From assembly GCA_024401225.1 (NCBI GenBank), contig JAKSLM010000001.1:1-64000 (forward strand): 64,000 bases of DNA. Reading direction: 5' to 3'. The translations under genes and the position numbers were made by a program. Shown here piece by piece: positions 54,234-62,583 of this stretch. The notes below the pieces were generated by a model. That model was not told the origin of the DNA. It searched no databases and saw nothing but the letters and a program-made list of their open reading frames with translations. The DNA comes from Bacteroidaceae bacterium. Lineage in GTDB: Bacteria; Bacteroidota; Bacteroidia; Bacteroidales; Bacteroidaceae. Position 1 is the stretch's first letter; each line of letters starts with the position of its first letter.

Positions 54234-55148
54234 TTGGAGAAATTCGAAATAAACATATTAGGATGCGGAGCGGCACTGCCGACTCCGCATCGCTTTTGTA
54301 GCATGCAAGTGGTCAACATCAGGGAGAAACTCTTCATGCTTGACTGTGGAGAAGGGGCACAGATTCAACTGCGCAGATCCAAGATCAAATTCTCCAACAT
54401 CAACAACATATTCATAACACACTTGCATGGAGACCATTGCTTCGGCCTTATCCCATTGATATCGACATTCGCCCTCCTTGGCAGAACATCAACAATGCAC
54501 ATATGGGGACCGAGAGGACTGATCAAAGTATTCCAACCACAGTTAGACTTCTTCTGTCAAGGCTTGAGCTACAAAGTCGAATTGCATGAGGTTGACACAC
54601 ATACTCCGCAAATAATATACGAGGACCGATCAGTTACGATCGAAACCATTCCGTTAAAGCACAAGATGCCTACATGTGGCTACCTCTTCCGTGAGAAAGA
54701 GCTACAAAAACACATTCGCCGCGATGCAATCGATGCATTTGGCATACCAGTTTCACAAATCAACAATATAAAGGCAGGAATGGATTGGACTTCGCCCGAT
54801 GGAGAAATTGTGCCAAACCATCTGCTCACTATCCCAGCCGATCCAGCGCGTTCGTATGCATACTGTACCGACACCGTTTACAAGCCTGACATCTGCAAAC
54901 AAATACAGGGCGTCGACCTGCTCTACCACGAGGCGACATTCTCAAACGAGCACAAGGTTTTGGCTACCACCAACTACCATTGTACAGCATCGGAGGCTGC
55001 CGCGATTGCAAAGCAAGCAAACGTCAAGAAACTGATGATTGGCCACGTTTCTTCAAGGTACAAAGACGAGGGAGTGCTGCTCAGGGAGGCAAAAGCAATT
55101 TTTGGCGAAACAACCCTTGCTAACGATGGAATTTGCATTAAATTGTAA
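54234..55148 (+). CDS. rnz: Ribonuclease Z
   Basis: A 304-aa metallo-beta-lactamase-fold nuclease that cleaves the 3' trailer of tRNA precursors. THLHGDHCFGL (His63, His65, Asp67, His68) binds the two zincs. The usual C-terminal motif is HYHCTASEAA-like here (TNYHCTASEAAAIAKQA), followed by LMIGHVSSRY. The conserved N-terminus (KFEINILGCGAALPTP) requires starting at a TTG codon at 54234, because no ATG occurs in frame before the conserved block. It lies 38 bases after rpsA. Confidence 0.92.
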   Translation: MEKFEINILGCGAALPTPHRFCSMQVVNIREKLFMLDCGEGAQIQLRRSKIKFSNINNIFITHLHGDHCFGLIPLISTFALLGRTSTMHIWGPRGLIKVFQPQLDFFCQGLSYKVELHEVDTHTPQIIYEDRSVTIETIPLKHKMPTCGYLFREKELQKHIRRDAIDAFGIPVSQINNIKAGMDWTSPDGEIVPNHLLTIPADPARSYAYCTDTVYKPDICKQIQGVDLLYHEATFSNEHKVLATTNYHCTASEAAAIAKQANVKKLMIGHVSSRYKDEGVLLREAKAIFGETTLANDGICIKL

Positions 55149-55195
55149 TCATAACGCACTTTTTTCCACTTTTATTCAAAAAAAAACAAAAAAAG

Positions 55196-55227
55196 TTTGT
55201 TCATAACACAATAATTCATTAATTTTG
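55196..55227 (+). promoter_or_regulatory. Promoter of the sorting-domain mini-protein
   Basis: TTTG at 55196-55199 and TAATTTTG at 55220-55227 with a 20-base gap match the full Bacteroidetes sigma-ABfr promoter consensus, the best match noted in this window. The ATG is at 55248. Confidence 0.75.
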
Positions 55228-55247
55228 CAATACTAATTGATAAATAT

Positions 55248-55565
55248 ATGAAGAAAAGACTGCAAAATATAATGTTTATGGTAATGATGGGCATGACATT
55301 AAGTGTTGCCCCATCGTATGCTCAGGATGTAAAATCCGGAGTGGAAACAGAGCAGCAGGCTATAAGCATACAGATGAAAGGTGGTTCGAGCGTTGTTATT
55401 AAGAATGCAGAAAACCTCGTTGTTGAAATATTCAGTCTAACAGGCGAAAAGGTATACACCGCCAAAATCGATTCTTCAAGCAAACAAATAGAACTCGACA
55501 ATCTTGCTAAGGGTTACTATATTGTTAAAATAAACAAGATCGCACGTAAGATATATCTTAAATAA
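55248..55565 (+). CDS. Small exported protein consisting of a T9SS-type sorting-like domain
   Basis: A 105-aa protein. A signal peptide (MFMVMMGMTLSVAPSYA, cut before QDVK) is followed by a short linker and a single ~60-residue domain, VVIKNAENLVVEIFSLTG, EKVYTAKIDSSS, LAKGYYIVKINKIARKIYLK. That is the pattern of a type IX secretion C-terminal domain (strand, SLTGEKV turn, GYYIVK, basic end). No cargo domain is present. It could be a T9SS-exported micro-cargo, a decoy or chaperone-like factor, or a remnant; none can be chosen from sequence. It has its own strong promoter and terminator, so it is an independent gene. Confidence 0.7.
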   Translation: MKKRLQNIMFMVMMGMTLSVAPSYAQDVKSGVETEQQAISIQMKGGSSVVIKNAENLVVEIFSLTGEKVYTAKIDSSSKQIELDNLAKGYYIVKINKIARKIYLK

Positions 55566-55570
55566 TATGG

Positions 55571-55602
55571 TAGCTTGAACACAACGTTCAAGCTATTTTT
55601 TT
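55571..55602 (+). terminator. Terminator after the mini-protein
   Basis: Perfect 10-bp stem TAGCTTGAAC (55571-55580) / GTTCAAGCTA (55586-55595) with an ACAAC loop and a run of seven T. Confidence 0.92.
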
Positions 55603-55666
55603 CTAATCTGAGAAGAGAAAAGCTCCCCTATTAAACCATCATCCCATTTCATCATCCACATTACAG

Positions 55667-56221
55667 ATGAAAGCAAGTGACGAGAAAGACATCATCAACA
55701 ATCTGAAAGATCCAAAAACTCGAAGAAAAGCCTTCGAGCAGATGGTCAACATGTATAGCCGAACGCTGTATTGGCAGATTCGTCATATCGTCACCGATCA
55801 TGATGACACAGATGATGTGCTGCAAAACACATTCATGAAGGCGTGGAGCAACATTGATTCGTTCCGTGGAGATTCAAAGCTATCCACATGGCTATATAAG
55901 ATTGCATACAACGAAAGCATCACCCTTCTAAATTCAAGAAGGCAAACCATGTCGATAGACGAAACAGACGAGGATACTCCTACAATAAACATAGCAGGAG
56001 ACTCGTATTTCGACGGCGATGAGACACAACAGCTCCTCCAAGAAGCCATAGACACATTGCCTGCCAAGCAAAAAGCAGTCTTCACAATGAAATATTATGA
56101 CGAAATGAAATACGAAGACATGTCAGGCATAACAGGCACAAGCGTGGGAGCACTTAAAGCCTCATACCATCTGGCAGTAGAAAAAATAACTAAATATATA
56201 AAAAAGCGAGAATTAGATTAA
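55667..56221 (+). CDS. ECF-type RNA polymerase sigma factor
   Basis: A 184-aa sigma-70 family protein with regions 2 and 4 only. Region 2 shows LYWQIRHIVTDHDDTDDVLQ, NTFMKAWSNIDSFRGDSKLS and TWLYKIAYN. Region 4 shows LPAKQKAVFTMKYYDEMKYE and DMSGITGTSVGALKASYH. ECF factors direct transcription in response to envelope signals and are usually held by an anti-sigma. The next gene, 44 bases on, encodes a single-span membrane protein, and the third a CpxP-like protein, together a typical envelope stress module. Confidence 0.9.
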   Translation: MKASDEKDIINNLKDPKTRRKAFEQMVNMYSRTLYWQIRHIVTDHDDTDDVLQNTFMKAWSNIDSFRGDSKLSTWLYKIAYNESITLLNSRRQTMSIDETDEDTPTINIAGDSYFDGDETQQLLQEAIDTLPAKQKAVFTMKYYDEMKYEDMSGITGTSVGALKASYHLAVEKITKYIKKRELD

Positions 56222-56265
56222 ACCTTTTACCCTAAACATTATCATAAAAGCAAAGGATATACTAT

Positions 56266-56652
56266 ATGACAAACAAAACAAATACATTTGAGAACATTGA
56301 AGCACTTCGATCAAACGAAGTATTCAAGACTCCGGAAGGTTACTTTGACACACTAACCTCCAGGATAATGGCTCATATCCCTGAAGAAGAGACTGAGTCA
56401 GACAAGGCTGGCAATGTCATCGAAATGAAGCCACGCACAAAGACCAATTGGTATGTATGGTCTTCGGTTGCTGCATGCTTCATTGCGATAGTAGGTATAG
56501 CCACCATCTACACTTCCAACAAGCAGGACGATGCTACCGCACTTGAGGATGGCATGTTCTACATTTCTGAGGACGACTATCAGGAAGCCATGGACTACTC
56601 ACTTGTTGATGGCCACGACGTATACTGCTACTTGTCAGGAGCCGAATACTAA
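56266..56652 (+). CDS. Putative single-span membrane anti-sigma factor
   Basis: A 128-aa protein: an acidic cytoplasmic segment with FKTPEGYFDTLTSRIMAHIP, one transmembrane helix near residues 63-83 (WYVWSSVAACFIAIVGIATI), and a short acidic periplasmic tail ending CYLSGAEY. The F-x-x-P-x-x-Y-F-x-x-L motif is seen in small Bacteroidetes membrane proteins that follow ECF sigma genes. The classical zinc-binding HxxxCxxC anti-sigma motif is absent. Assignment rests on topology and position. Confidence 0.65.
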   Translation: MTNKTNTFENIEALRSNEVFKTPEGYFDTLTSRIMAHIPEEETESDKAGNVIEMKPRTKTNWYVWSSVAACFIAIVGIATIYTSNKQDDATALEDGMFYISEDDYQEAMDYSLVDGHDVYCYLSGAEY

Positions 56653-56689
56653 GAAATAGAATCAATAGGTATAAAACATATATAAGGAA

Positions 56690-57205
56690 ATGAAGCAAAT
56701 ATTTACATTCATCATCGCAACATTCTTCTGCTTTGGAATAGCAAACGCACAAAAGAACCAAGGAAGAAGACAGGAATTCTCCCCAGAATTCTTCAAGAAG
56801 AGTTTGGAAATGTTTGTTGGCAGAGAAGCAGGCTTAAGTCCTGACGAATCAAAGGCATTCTTCCCTCTTCTCCACGAAATGCTTAACGCCCAAAGAGAAG
56901 TGGAAAACAAGCAACGTGAAGTCATGATGAAAGCCAACTTTGACCAAAAGGGATTTAAGGATGCAACTGAGGCAGAAGCACAGCAAGCTGTCACTTCCGT
57001 TCTTGACCTTGAGGTCAAAAAAGCTCAGATAGAGCAGCAGTACTACAAGAAATTCAAGAAGGTTCTATCATGGAAGAAAATCATGAAAGTACGCCAAGCT
57101 TTATACAGATTCAAAATGGAAGCACTTAAGAATTTCAGACCACAAGCACCAGGTGCTCCTAGACCGCAAGATGGCGGACAAAGAAATGGACAACGACGTC
57201 CTTAA
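56690..57205 (+). CDS. Periplasmic CpxP/Spy-like helical protein
   Basis: A 171-aa protein with a signal peptide (IFTFIIATFFCFGIANA), then a mostly helical mature part (FFKKSLEMFVGREAGLSPDE, FPLLHEMLNAQREVENKQRE, LDLEVKKAQIEQQYYKKFKK) and a Pro/Gly/Arg-rich tail. It resembles the Spy/CpxP (LTxxQ-like) family of periplasmic chaperones or stress sensors. It is the third gene of the ECF sigma operon, 37 bases after the putative anti-sigma gene. Confidence 0.7.
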   Translation: MKQIFTFIIATFFCFGIANAQKNQGRRQEFSPEFFKKSLEMFVGREAGLSPDESKAFFPLLHEMLNAQREVENKQREVMMKANFDQKGFKDATEAEAQQAVTSVLDLEVKKAQIEQQYYKKFKKVLSWKKIMKVRQALYRFKMEALKNFRPQAPGAPRPQDGGQRNGQRRP

Positions 57206-57230
57206 CAACAGCCCATATTGAAGAAAACAA

Positions 57231-57267
57231 AGATTGCAAAACCATCACGGTTTTGCAATCTTTTTTG
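57231..57267. terminator. Terminator between convergent genes
   Basis: Arms AAGATTGCAAAACC (57231-57244) and GGTTTTGCAATCTT (57250-57263) form a perfect 14-bp stem followed by TTTTTT. The right-hand nuclease gene ends inside this hairpin (stop at 57245). Confidence 0.92.
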
Positions 57268-58231
57268 CTTTATTGAACACCCATGTATTATAATCGATAG
57301 ATGCTTCAACTGCATTTTCTATATGATCAGGCAAGTTGCAGAAGAAATCGATTCCCGTGCGCGCCTCCAGTTCATCAACAGAAATCACGTAAGGACTAAG
57401 GTCTTCATTCGCATCAGGTTTATGTTCTGCCCAGAATGCAAGCGTAGAATACTGTCCATCCTGAGTTTGCCTAAGCAAAGCCATATAGAAATACTTTGGC
57501 ACAGGCATTCGCAAAGCAGGATTAGGTTTTCCTGTTGCAGGATTTACATACAAACGTCCGCTTGTCTTCTTCCCATTCAGCGTAACGTCATGCGTAGTGC
57601 CACCTTTGCATACATACAATGTACCATTCTTCTGAGTGACCGCATCTGCCCACACCCTGACACATCGTTCCATTTGCTCCCACACTCCGCTATTGAACGC
57701 ATTAACTTGAGGATGCATGTTGGACAAATAGAATGTTGGACCATTCACATCAGGCCCGCCTATGCGATCCTGGGATGCACAGATGTGACCGCGATCATAT
57801 CCACTACCCTTGTAATCATACAGTTCAGTTCGAGCCATCGCATCAAGCTCTGGATCAGCTTGAAAAGGGTCGCCTGTCCATGTCACACCTTCCCACGTAA
57901 AATCCTTCCATTTACTACGCGACCATCCATCCGGATTGACATTATTCTCTGGAGTCCACGCCCAGCAAGTCCAGTTCTGGGCACGGAGGGAGCGATCCCA
58001 TTCTATTATGTAGTTCACTCCATAGGTTGTAGTAGTCTTAACCAACAATTGACAATTCATATTGTCGCTAAGATGTGGCATTTCCAGCCTTCTTGCATAT
58101 TGGCTTTTTGCCAATGAATTCTCATTTGCATTATCGCTTGGAACAACAACGCTTTCCGACTTCGTCTTACACGAGGCAAACAATGTGGCACTGAGCAACA
58201 AGAACAAAGAGCCACGATAAAACTTATTCAT
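57245..58231 (-). CDS. DNA/RNA non-specific endonuclease, lipoprotein
   Basis: The open frame extends to 58264, but ATG 58231 gives MNKFYRGSLFLLLSATLFASC with lipidated Cys, so the protein is 328 aa. The nuclease core has YDRGHICASQDRIG, containing the DRGH motif with the catalytic His, followed by FYLSNMHPQVNAFNSGVWEQ with the metal-binding Asn. These are hallmarks of the Serratia-nuclease/NucA family. It probably degrades extracellular DNA or RNA on the cell surface. It is divergent from an exported EEP-family phosphohydrolase gene across 186 bases. Confidence 0.88.
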   Translation of the reverse strand: MNKFYRGSLFLLLSATLFASCKTKSESVVVPSDNANENSLAKSQYARRLEMPHLSDNMNCQLLVKTTTTYGVNYIIEWDRSLRAQNWTCWAWTPENNVNPDGWSRSKWKDFTWEGVTWTGDPFQADPELDAMARTELYDYKGSGYDRGHICASQDRIGGPDVNGPTFYLSNMHPQVNAFNSGVWEQMERCVRVWADAVTQKNGTLYVCKGGTTHDVTLNGKKTSGRLYVNPATGKPNPALRMPVPKYFYMALLRQTQDGQYSTLAFWAEHKPDANEDLSPYVISVDELEARTGIDFFCNLPDHIENAVEASIDYNTWVFNKAKKIAKP

Positions 58232-58417
58232 ATAAAATAGTATTATGTATTTACGCTGATACAAAGATAGGAATTATTAGAATAAAATAATACAGTTGCA
58301 TTAATTTTTCTTTTATTTATTTCTATTTTTGAAATAAAATCACGATATTTGCACATTATATCAATGCAGAAACGCATACAAACAGAACATACACCTTATT
58401 ATATTATAAGAAAAGAA

Positions 58418-59473
58418 ATGAACAAACTCCAATCAATAATACTCCTCCTAATAGTATCAAGTTGTACCTTTGCCCAGAAAAACATACTGGACAAATATGC
58501 CATTGGATTCTACAACATGGAGAATCTCTTTGACACGGAAGACGATCCCACCAAGAACGATGATGACTTCACTCCTAACGGATCATACAATTGGACCGAA
58601 CATAAATACCAGAGCAAGTTGAAAAACATGGCACAGGTAGTATCCGATCTCGGGACAGACTACACAAGCAAAGGATGCGCATTTGTCGGAGTTGCAGAAA
58701 TTGAAAACGCGAAAGTGCTGAAGGATCTTTGCGCTCAACCATCACTCAAAAGCAAAGGCTTTAAGTATATTCATTTTGAAGGAGTTGACAAGAGAGGCAT
58801 AGATTGTGCTCTCTTATACAATCCCTCCTTATTTCAGGTTAACATAAAGAAAACAAAGCTTGTGCCATACAGACCTGTTGAACCAGGTTTTAAGACGCGC
58901 GGTTTTCTTACCGTGGATGGTACTTTAGCAGGAGAGCACGTCGTTGTAATAGTTTGCCATCTCCCTAGCCGATTAAAAGGAGACGACACAGGTCGCGTGG
59001 TTGGTGCACAGCAAGTAGACTCTTTAAAGCGCACCTTGTTGAAGACAGACCCAACAACGAAAATATTCATAATGGGCGACATGAACGATGATCCACTTGA
59101 TCGTGCCATGACATCCAAAGGCTTGCATGGAAAAGAGAAGATTGACAATGTAAAGCAAGGAGACCTCTTCAATCCGTTTATTTCAATATTCAAGAGCGGA
59201 ACAGGCACTCTCATTCATGAAGGTAAATGGAACCTGTTCGATCAGATTCTCATCACCCCAAATCTGCTGAACCAACGCAACAAAAAAGACGCCTCAACCT
59301 TGAAGTACCATTCCAGCCAGATATTCCGACGCGATTACCTGGTTCATACAAATGGACGACACAAGGGAAATCCAAAACGTACACACAGCGGAGGAGAATG
59401 GCAGAACGGATATTCCGATCATCTTCCTGTGGTTATGTATTTAACAAAAAACAGTATCAAATCAAGCAAATAA
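58418..59473 (+). CDS. Exported endonuclease/exonuclease/phosphatase-family protein
   Basis: The open frame begins at 58349; ATG 58418 gives NKLQSIILLLIVSSCTFA, a signal peptide with possible lipobox (SSC), so the protein is 351 aa. The EEP fold is clear: FYNMENLFDTEDDP (Asn, Glu), VGVAEIENAKVL (Glu), VVIVCHLPSR (His), GDMNDDPLDRA (Asp-x-Asn) and YSDHLPVVMYL (Asp-His). These metal-dependent enzymes cleave phosphodiesters in nucleic acids or related molecules. The divergent neighbour is an exported non-specific nuclease, suggesting shared use in nucleic-acid scavenging. Confidence 0.87.
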   Translation: MNKLQSIILLLIVSSCTFAQKNILDKYAIGFYNMENLFDTEDDPTKNDDDFTPNGSYNWTEHKYQSKLKNMAQVVSDLGTDYTSKGCAFVGVAEIENAKVLKDLCAQPSLKSKGFKYIHFEGVDKRGIDCALLYNPSLFQVNIKKTKLVPYRPVEPGFKTRGFLTVDGTLAGEHVVVIVCHLPSRLKGDDTGRVVGAQQVDSLKRTLLKTDPTTKIFIMGDMNDDPLDRAMTSKGLHGKEKIDNVKQGDLFNPFISIFKSGTGTLIHEGKWNLFDQILITPNLLNQRNKKDASTLKYHSSQIFRRDYLVHTNGRHKGNPKRTHSGGEWQNGYSDHLPVVMYLTKNSIKSSK

Positions 59474-59541
59474 CTCTTTGTTTGCATCCACATTACAAGA
59501 AAGCAATCATCAAATAATCGTCAAATAACGAAATAAAGGAA

Positions 59542-59580
59542 AGAGAGCATGCAGAACTATGGCATGCTCTCTTGCTTTAT
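59542..59580 (+). terminator. Terminator after the EEP-family gene
   Basis: Perfect 11-bp stem AGAGAGCATGC (59542-59552) / GCATGCTCTCT (59562-59572) with a moderate T-rich tail. Confidence 0.75.
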
Positions 59581-59686
59581 ATACAAAGCCTTGAAAAAGT
59601 GAGAATGTGGATGAGGCGTAGTGCCTTTTATATGGCAAAAAGAATGATTTTGGCGAAAACACAACCATTATTTCATTTATTATTAT

Positions 59687-59694
59687 TATCTTTG
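59687..59694 (+). promoter_or_regulatory. Candidate -7 box for aspS
   Basis: TATCTTTG matches TAnnTTTG, 33 bases before the aspS ATG. Confidence 0.55.
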
Positions 59695-59726
59695 CACGAA
59701 AATGTATAAATTAAAACATAAAAGAC

Positions 59727-61508
59727 ATGTATAGATCACACACATGTGGAGAGCTTCGTCTCTCCGATGCAGGCAAGGAAGTAACACTTGCCGGATGGGT
59801 TCAGCGCTCAAGAAAGATGGGTGCGCTGACATTCGTTGACCTGCGTGACCGCTATGGCATCACTCAGCTCGTGTTCAACGAAGAGACTAATGCAGAACTC
59901 TGCGAACGTGCCAACAAGCTTGGTCGCGAATTCGTAATTCAGGTTACGGGTAAGGTTGCAGAGCGCTATTCGAAGAATGCAAACATGCCTACAGGTGACA
60001 TTGAGATTGAAGTAAGCCAGCTTACTCAGCTCAATGCATCGCTCACACCGCCATTCACAATCGAGGACAACTCAGATGGTGGTGATGACATCCGCATGAA
60101 GTACCGTTACCTCGACCTCCGTCGCAGTGCAGTACGCAAGAACCTCGAGTTGCGCCACCATTTCTGCATCGCAGTACGCAATTACCTCTCTAATCTCGGA
60201 TTCCTTGAGGTTGAGACCCCTATGCTCATCGGTTCAACTCCTGAAGGCGCACGCGACTTCATTGTTCCTTCACGCATGAACCCAGGTCAGTTCTACGCAC
60301 TCCCACAGTCGCCACAGACCTTGAAGCAGCTTTTGATGGTAGCAGGATTCGACCGCTACTTCCAGATCGTAAAGTGCTTCCGCGACGAAGATCTTCGTGC
60401 TGACCGTCAGCCTGAGTTCACACAGATCGACTGCGAGATGTCGTTCGTAACACAGGAAGATATCATCACCACTTTCGAAGGCATGGCTAAGCACCTCTTC
60501 AAGGAACTTCGCGGCGTAGAAATCGAAGGTGACTTCCTTCGTCTTCCATGGATCGAATGTATGAAACGTTTCGGTTCGGACAAGCCAGATATGCGTTTCG
60601 GCATGGAATTCGTAGAACTCAAGACCACAGGAAAAGATGGCGAATACAACATATTCCCTGAGGGCTTCACAGTATTCGACAGCGCTGCCTACGTAGGCGG
60701 TATCTGTGCTACTGGCTGCGCTTCTTATACCCGCAAGGACATCGACAAACTCACAGAATGGGTTAAGCGTCCACAGATTGGTGCAAAGGGACTCGTTTAT
60801 GCACGTGTAGCAGAAGACGGCAGCGTAAAGTCATCAGTCGACAAATTCTATGGCCAAGAGACACTCCAGGCTATCAAGGAGAAGATGAACGCTCAGCCAG
60901 GCGACCTCATCCTTATACTTTCAGGCGAAGACGCAATGAAGACACGCAAGCAGCTCTGTGAACTTCGTCTTGAGATGGGCGAGCGTCTCGGACTCCGCGA
61001 CAAGAACAAGTTTGCCCTCCTTTGGGTTACAGAATTCCCTATGTTTGAGTGGAGTGATGAGGAAGGTCGTCTCATGGCTATGCACCACCCATTCACTCAC
61101 CCAATGGACGAAGATATTCCTATGCTTGACACCGATCCTGCAGCTGTACGTGCCGACGCTTACGACATGGTATGCAACGGTATAGAAGTTGGTGGCGGTT
61201 CAATCCGTATCCACGATCCTAAGCTTCAGGCTAAGATGTTCGAGATCCTTGGATTCACACCAGAGAAGGCTGAAGAGCAGTTCGGCTTCCTCATGAACGC
61301 ATTCAAGTATGGTGCTCCACCTCATGGTGGTCTTGCTTACGGTCTCGACCGTTGGGTAAGCATATTCGCAGGCCTTGACTCTATCCGCGACTGTATCGCA
61401 TTCCCTAAGAACAACAGCGGACGCGACGTCATGCTCGATGCTCCATCATTCGTTGATCAGAAACAGCTTGACGAGGACTTCATCGCCCTCAATTTGCCAG
61501 AAGCATAA
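59727..61508 (+). CDS. aspS: Aspartyl-tRNA synthetase
   Basis: A 593-aa class II synthetase of bacterial type. The OB-fold anticodon domain at the N-terminus ([25 protein letters not shown]-like) is followed by motif 2 around [19 protein letters not shown] bacterial insertion domain follows, then motif 3 in [16 protein letters not shown]. The flipping-loop region [27 protein letters not shown] is conserved. It charges tRNA-Asp. Whether it also serves tRNA-Asn is not decidable here. A metallo-hydrolase gene follows after 33 bases and is probably co-transcribed. Confidence 0.97.
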   Translation: MYRSHTCGELRLSDAGKEVTLAGWVQRSRKMGALTFVDLRDRYGITQLVFNEETNAELCERANKLGREFVIQVTGKVAERYSKNANMPTGDIEIEVSQLTQLNASLTPPFTIEDNSDGGDDIRMKYRYLDLRRSAVRKNLELRHHFCIAVRNYLSNLGFLEVETPMLIGSTPEGARDFIVPSRMNPGQFYALPQSPQTLKQLLMVAGFDRYFQIVKCFRDEDLRADRQPEFTQIDCEMSFVTQEDIITTFEGMAKHLFKELRGVEIEGDFLRLPWIECMKRFGSDKPDMRFGMEFVELKTTGKDGEYNIFPEGFTVFDSAAYVGGICATGCASYTRKDIDKLTEWVKRPQIGAKGLVYARVAEDGSVKSSVDKFYGQETLQAIKEKMNAQPGDLILILSGEDAMKTRKQLCELRLEMGERLGLRDKNKFALLWVTEFPMFEWSDEEGRLMAMHHPFTHPMDEDIPMLDTDPAAVRADAYDMVCNGIEVGGGSIRIHDPKLQAKMFEILGFTPEKAEEQFGFLMNAFKYGAPPHGGLAYGLDRWVSIFAGLDSIRDCIAFPKNNSGRDVMLDAPSFVDQKQLDEDFIALNLPEA

Positions 61509-61541
61509 CATCAAAGCAGAAACTTATACTTTCTACTAGCA

Positions 61542-62342
61542 ATGTTAACATTCCTCAGTTTCGGTAGCGGCAGTTGTGGCAACTGCTACTACCTTGGCAA
61601 CGAAACTGATGCGATACTGATAGATGCAGGCATCGGCATTCGTCGCCTTAAGAAGAACATGATGGAATATGGCATAAAGATTGGATTAATACGCGGACTA
61701 ATCATCACTCACGACCATGCCGACCACATTAAATCAGCAGGCATCCTGAGCAACGACTATGGTATGCAGGTCTATGCCACTCAGTTGGTATTCGACGGAC
61801 TCAACCGCAGTTATATGATCAAGAACAAAGTCGACGACTCACATGCCAACGTGATTACGGCCGGGACCCCATTCGATATCGGAAATTTCCATATCACCCC
61901 ATTCTCCCTCCCCCACGATGCAAGCGAGAATGTCGGTTATAAGATAGAAATCGATGGAGAGGTTTTCACTATTATGACTGACGTAGGTGATATCACCGAC
62001 AACGTGAACCGTTACATAGAGGAGACCAACCACCTCGTCATCGAAGCCAACTACGATCCTGAGATGCTCAGAGTGGGACGCTACCCAGAGATGCTAAAGG
62101 ACCGTATATGCAGCGGAACCGGACATCTGGCCAACAAGCAGACCGGTGAAGCCTTGGCACAGAACTTCCATGAGCACCTGAAGAACGTGTGGCTCTGTCA
62201 CCTCAGCGAGGAAAACAACCATCCAGAACTGGCCCGCAAAACCATAGAAACGATACTTGGTTCGTACGGCATACTGGCAGGCAAAGACTTCATGCTCGAG
62301 GTGCTGCGACGCAGAATACCAACAGGCCCTTATTCTATATAG
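61542..62342 (+). CDS. MBL-fold metallo-hydrolase, YycJ/WalJ-like
   Basis: A 266-aa metallo-beta-lactamase-fold protein. The start MLTFLSFGSGSCGNCYYLGN and the ITHDHADHIKS motif (His57, His59, Asp61, His62) match the YycJ/VicX/WalJ group of predicted phosphodiesterases or exonucleases. Later metal ligands lie in MTDVGDIT (Asp) and the CHLSEENNHPE segment. The substrate is unknown; a DNA 5'-exonuclease role has been proposed for Gram-positive relatives. It follows aspS by 33 bases and is ended by a strong terminator. Confidence 0.88.
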   Translation: MLTFLSFGSGSCGNCYYLGNETDAILIDAGIGIRRLKKNMMEYGIKIGLIRGLIITHDHADHIKSAGILSNDYGMQVYATQLVFDGLNRSYMIKNKVDDSHANVITAGTPFDIGNFHITPFSLPHDASENVGYKIEIDGEVFTIMTDVGDITDNVNRYIEETNHLVIEANYDPEMLRVGRYPEMLKDRICSGTGHLANKQTGEALAQNFHEHLKNVWLCHLSEENNHPELARKTIETILGSYGILAGKDFMLEVLRRRIPTGPYSI

Positions 62343-62446
62343 TTAAGAGGGGCTTTCCACAAGGCATAGGACACGCTCCATGCGCAGCAATCCAATCGTT
62401 ACGACACGATTATGCTATATTCGTAACATACACATACTACTAACTA

Positions 62447-62492
62447 AAACGATGTCGAAAAAAACATATTTCGGCATCGTTTTGTTTTTTTT
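62447..62492 (+). terminator. Terminator of aspS-yycJ operon
   Basis: AAAACGATGTCGAAA (62446-62460) pairs with TTTCGGCATCGTTTT (62469-62483) with one G-U, then a run of T to 62492. Confidence 0.9.
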
Positions 62493-62548
62493 ATGCTCAA
62501 AAAACTTAATATTGCTAAAATACTTGCAAATATGTAATTTTATTTTAG

Positions 62549-62556
62549 TATCTTTG
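62549..62556 (+). promoter_or_regulatory. Candidate -7 box for the GT5 gene
   Basis: TATCTTTG fits TAnnTTTG; CTTG at 62523-62526 is a near match to the -33 element, 22 bases upstream. The ATG follows at 62584. Confidence 0.55.
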
Positions 62557-62583
62557 CATAAGATTTCATATACTACGCATAAA

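Noticed and set aside
62380..62583. Extended N-terminus of the GT5 protein
   Set aside because: Crosses the upstream terminator and the -7 box; the conserved start is at 62584.
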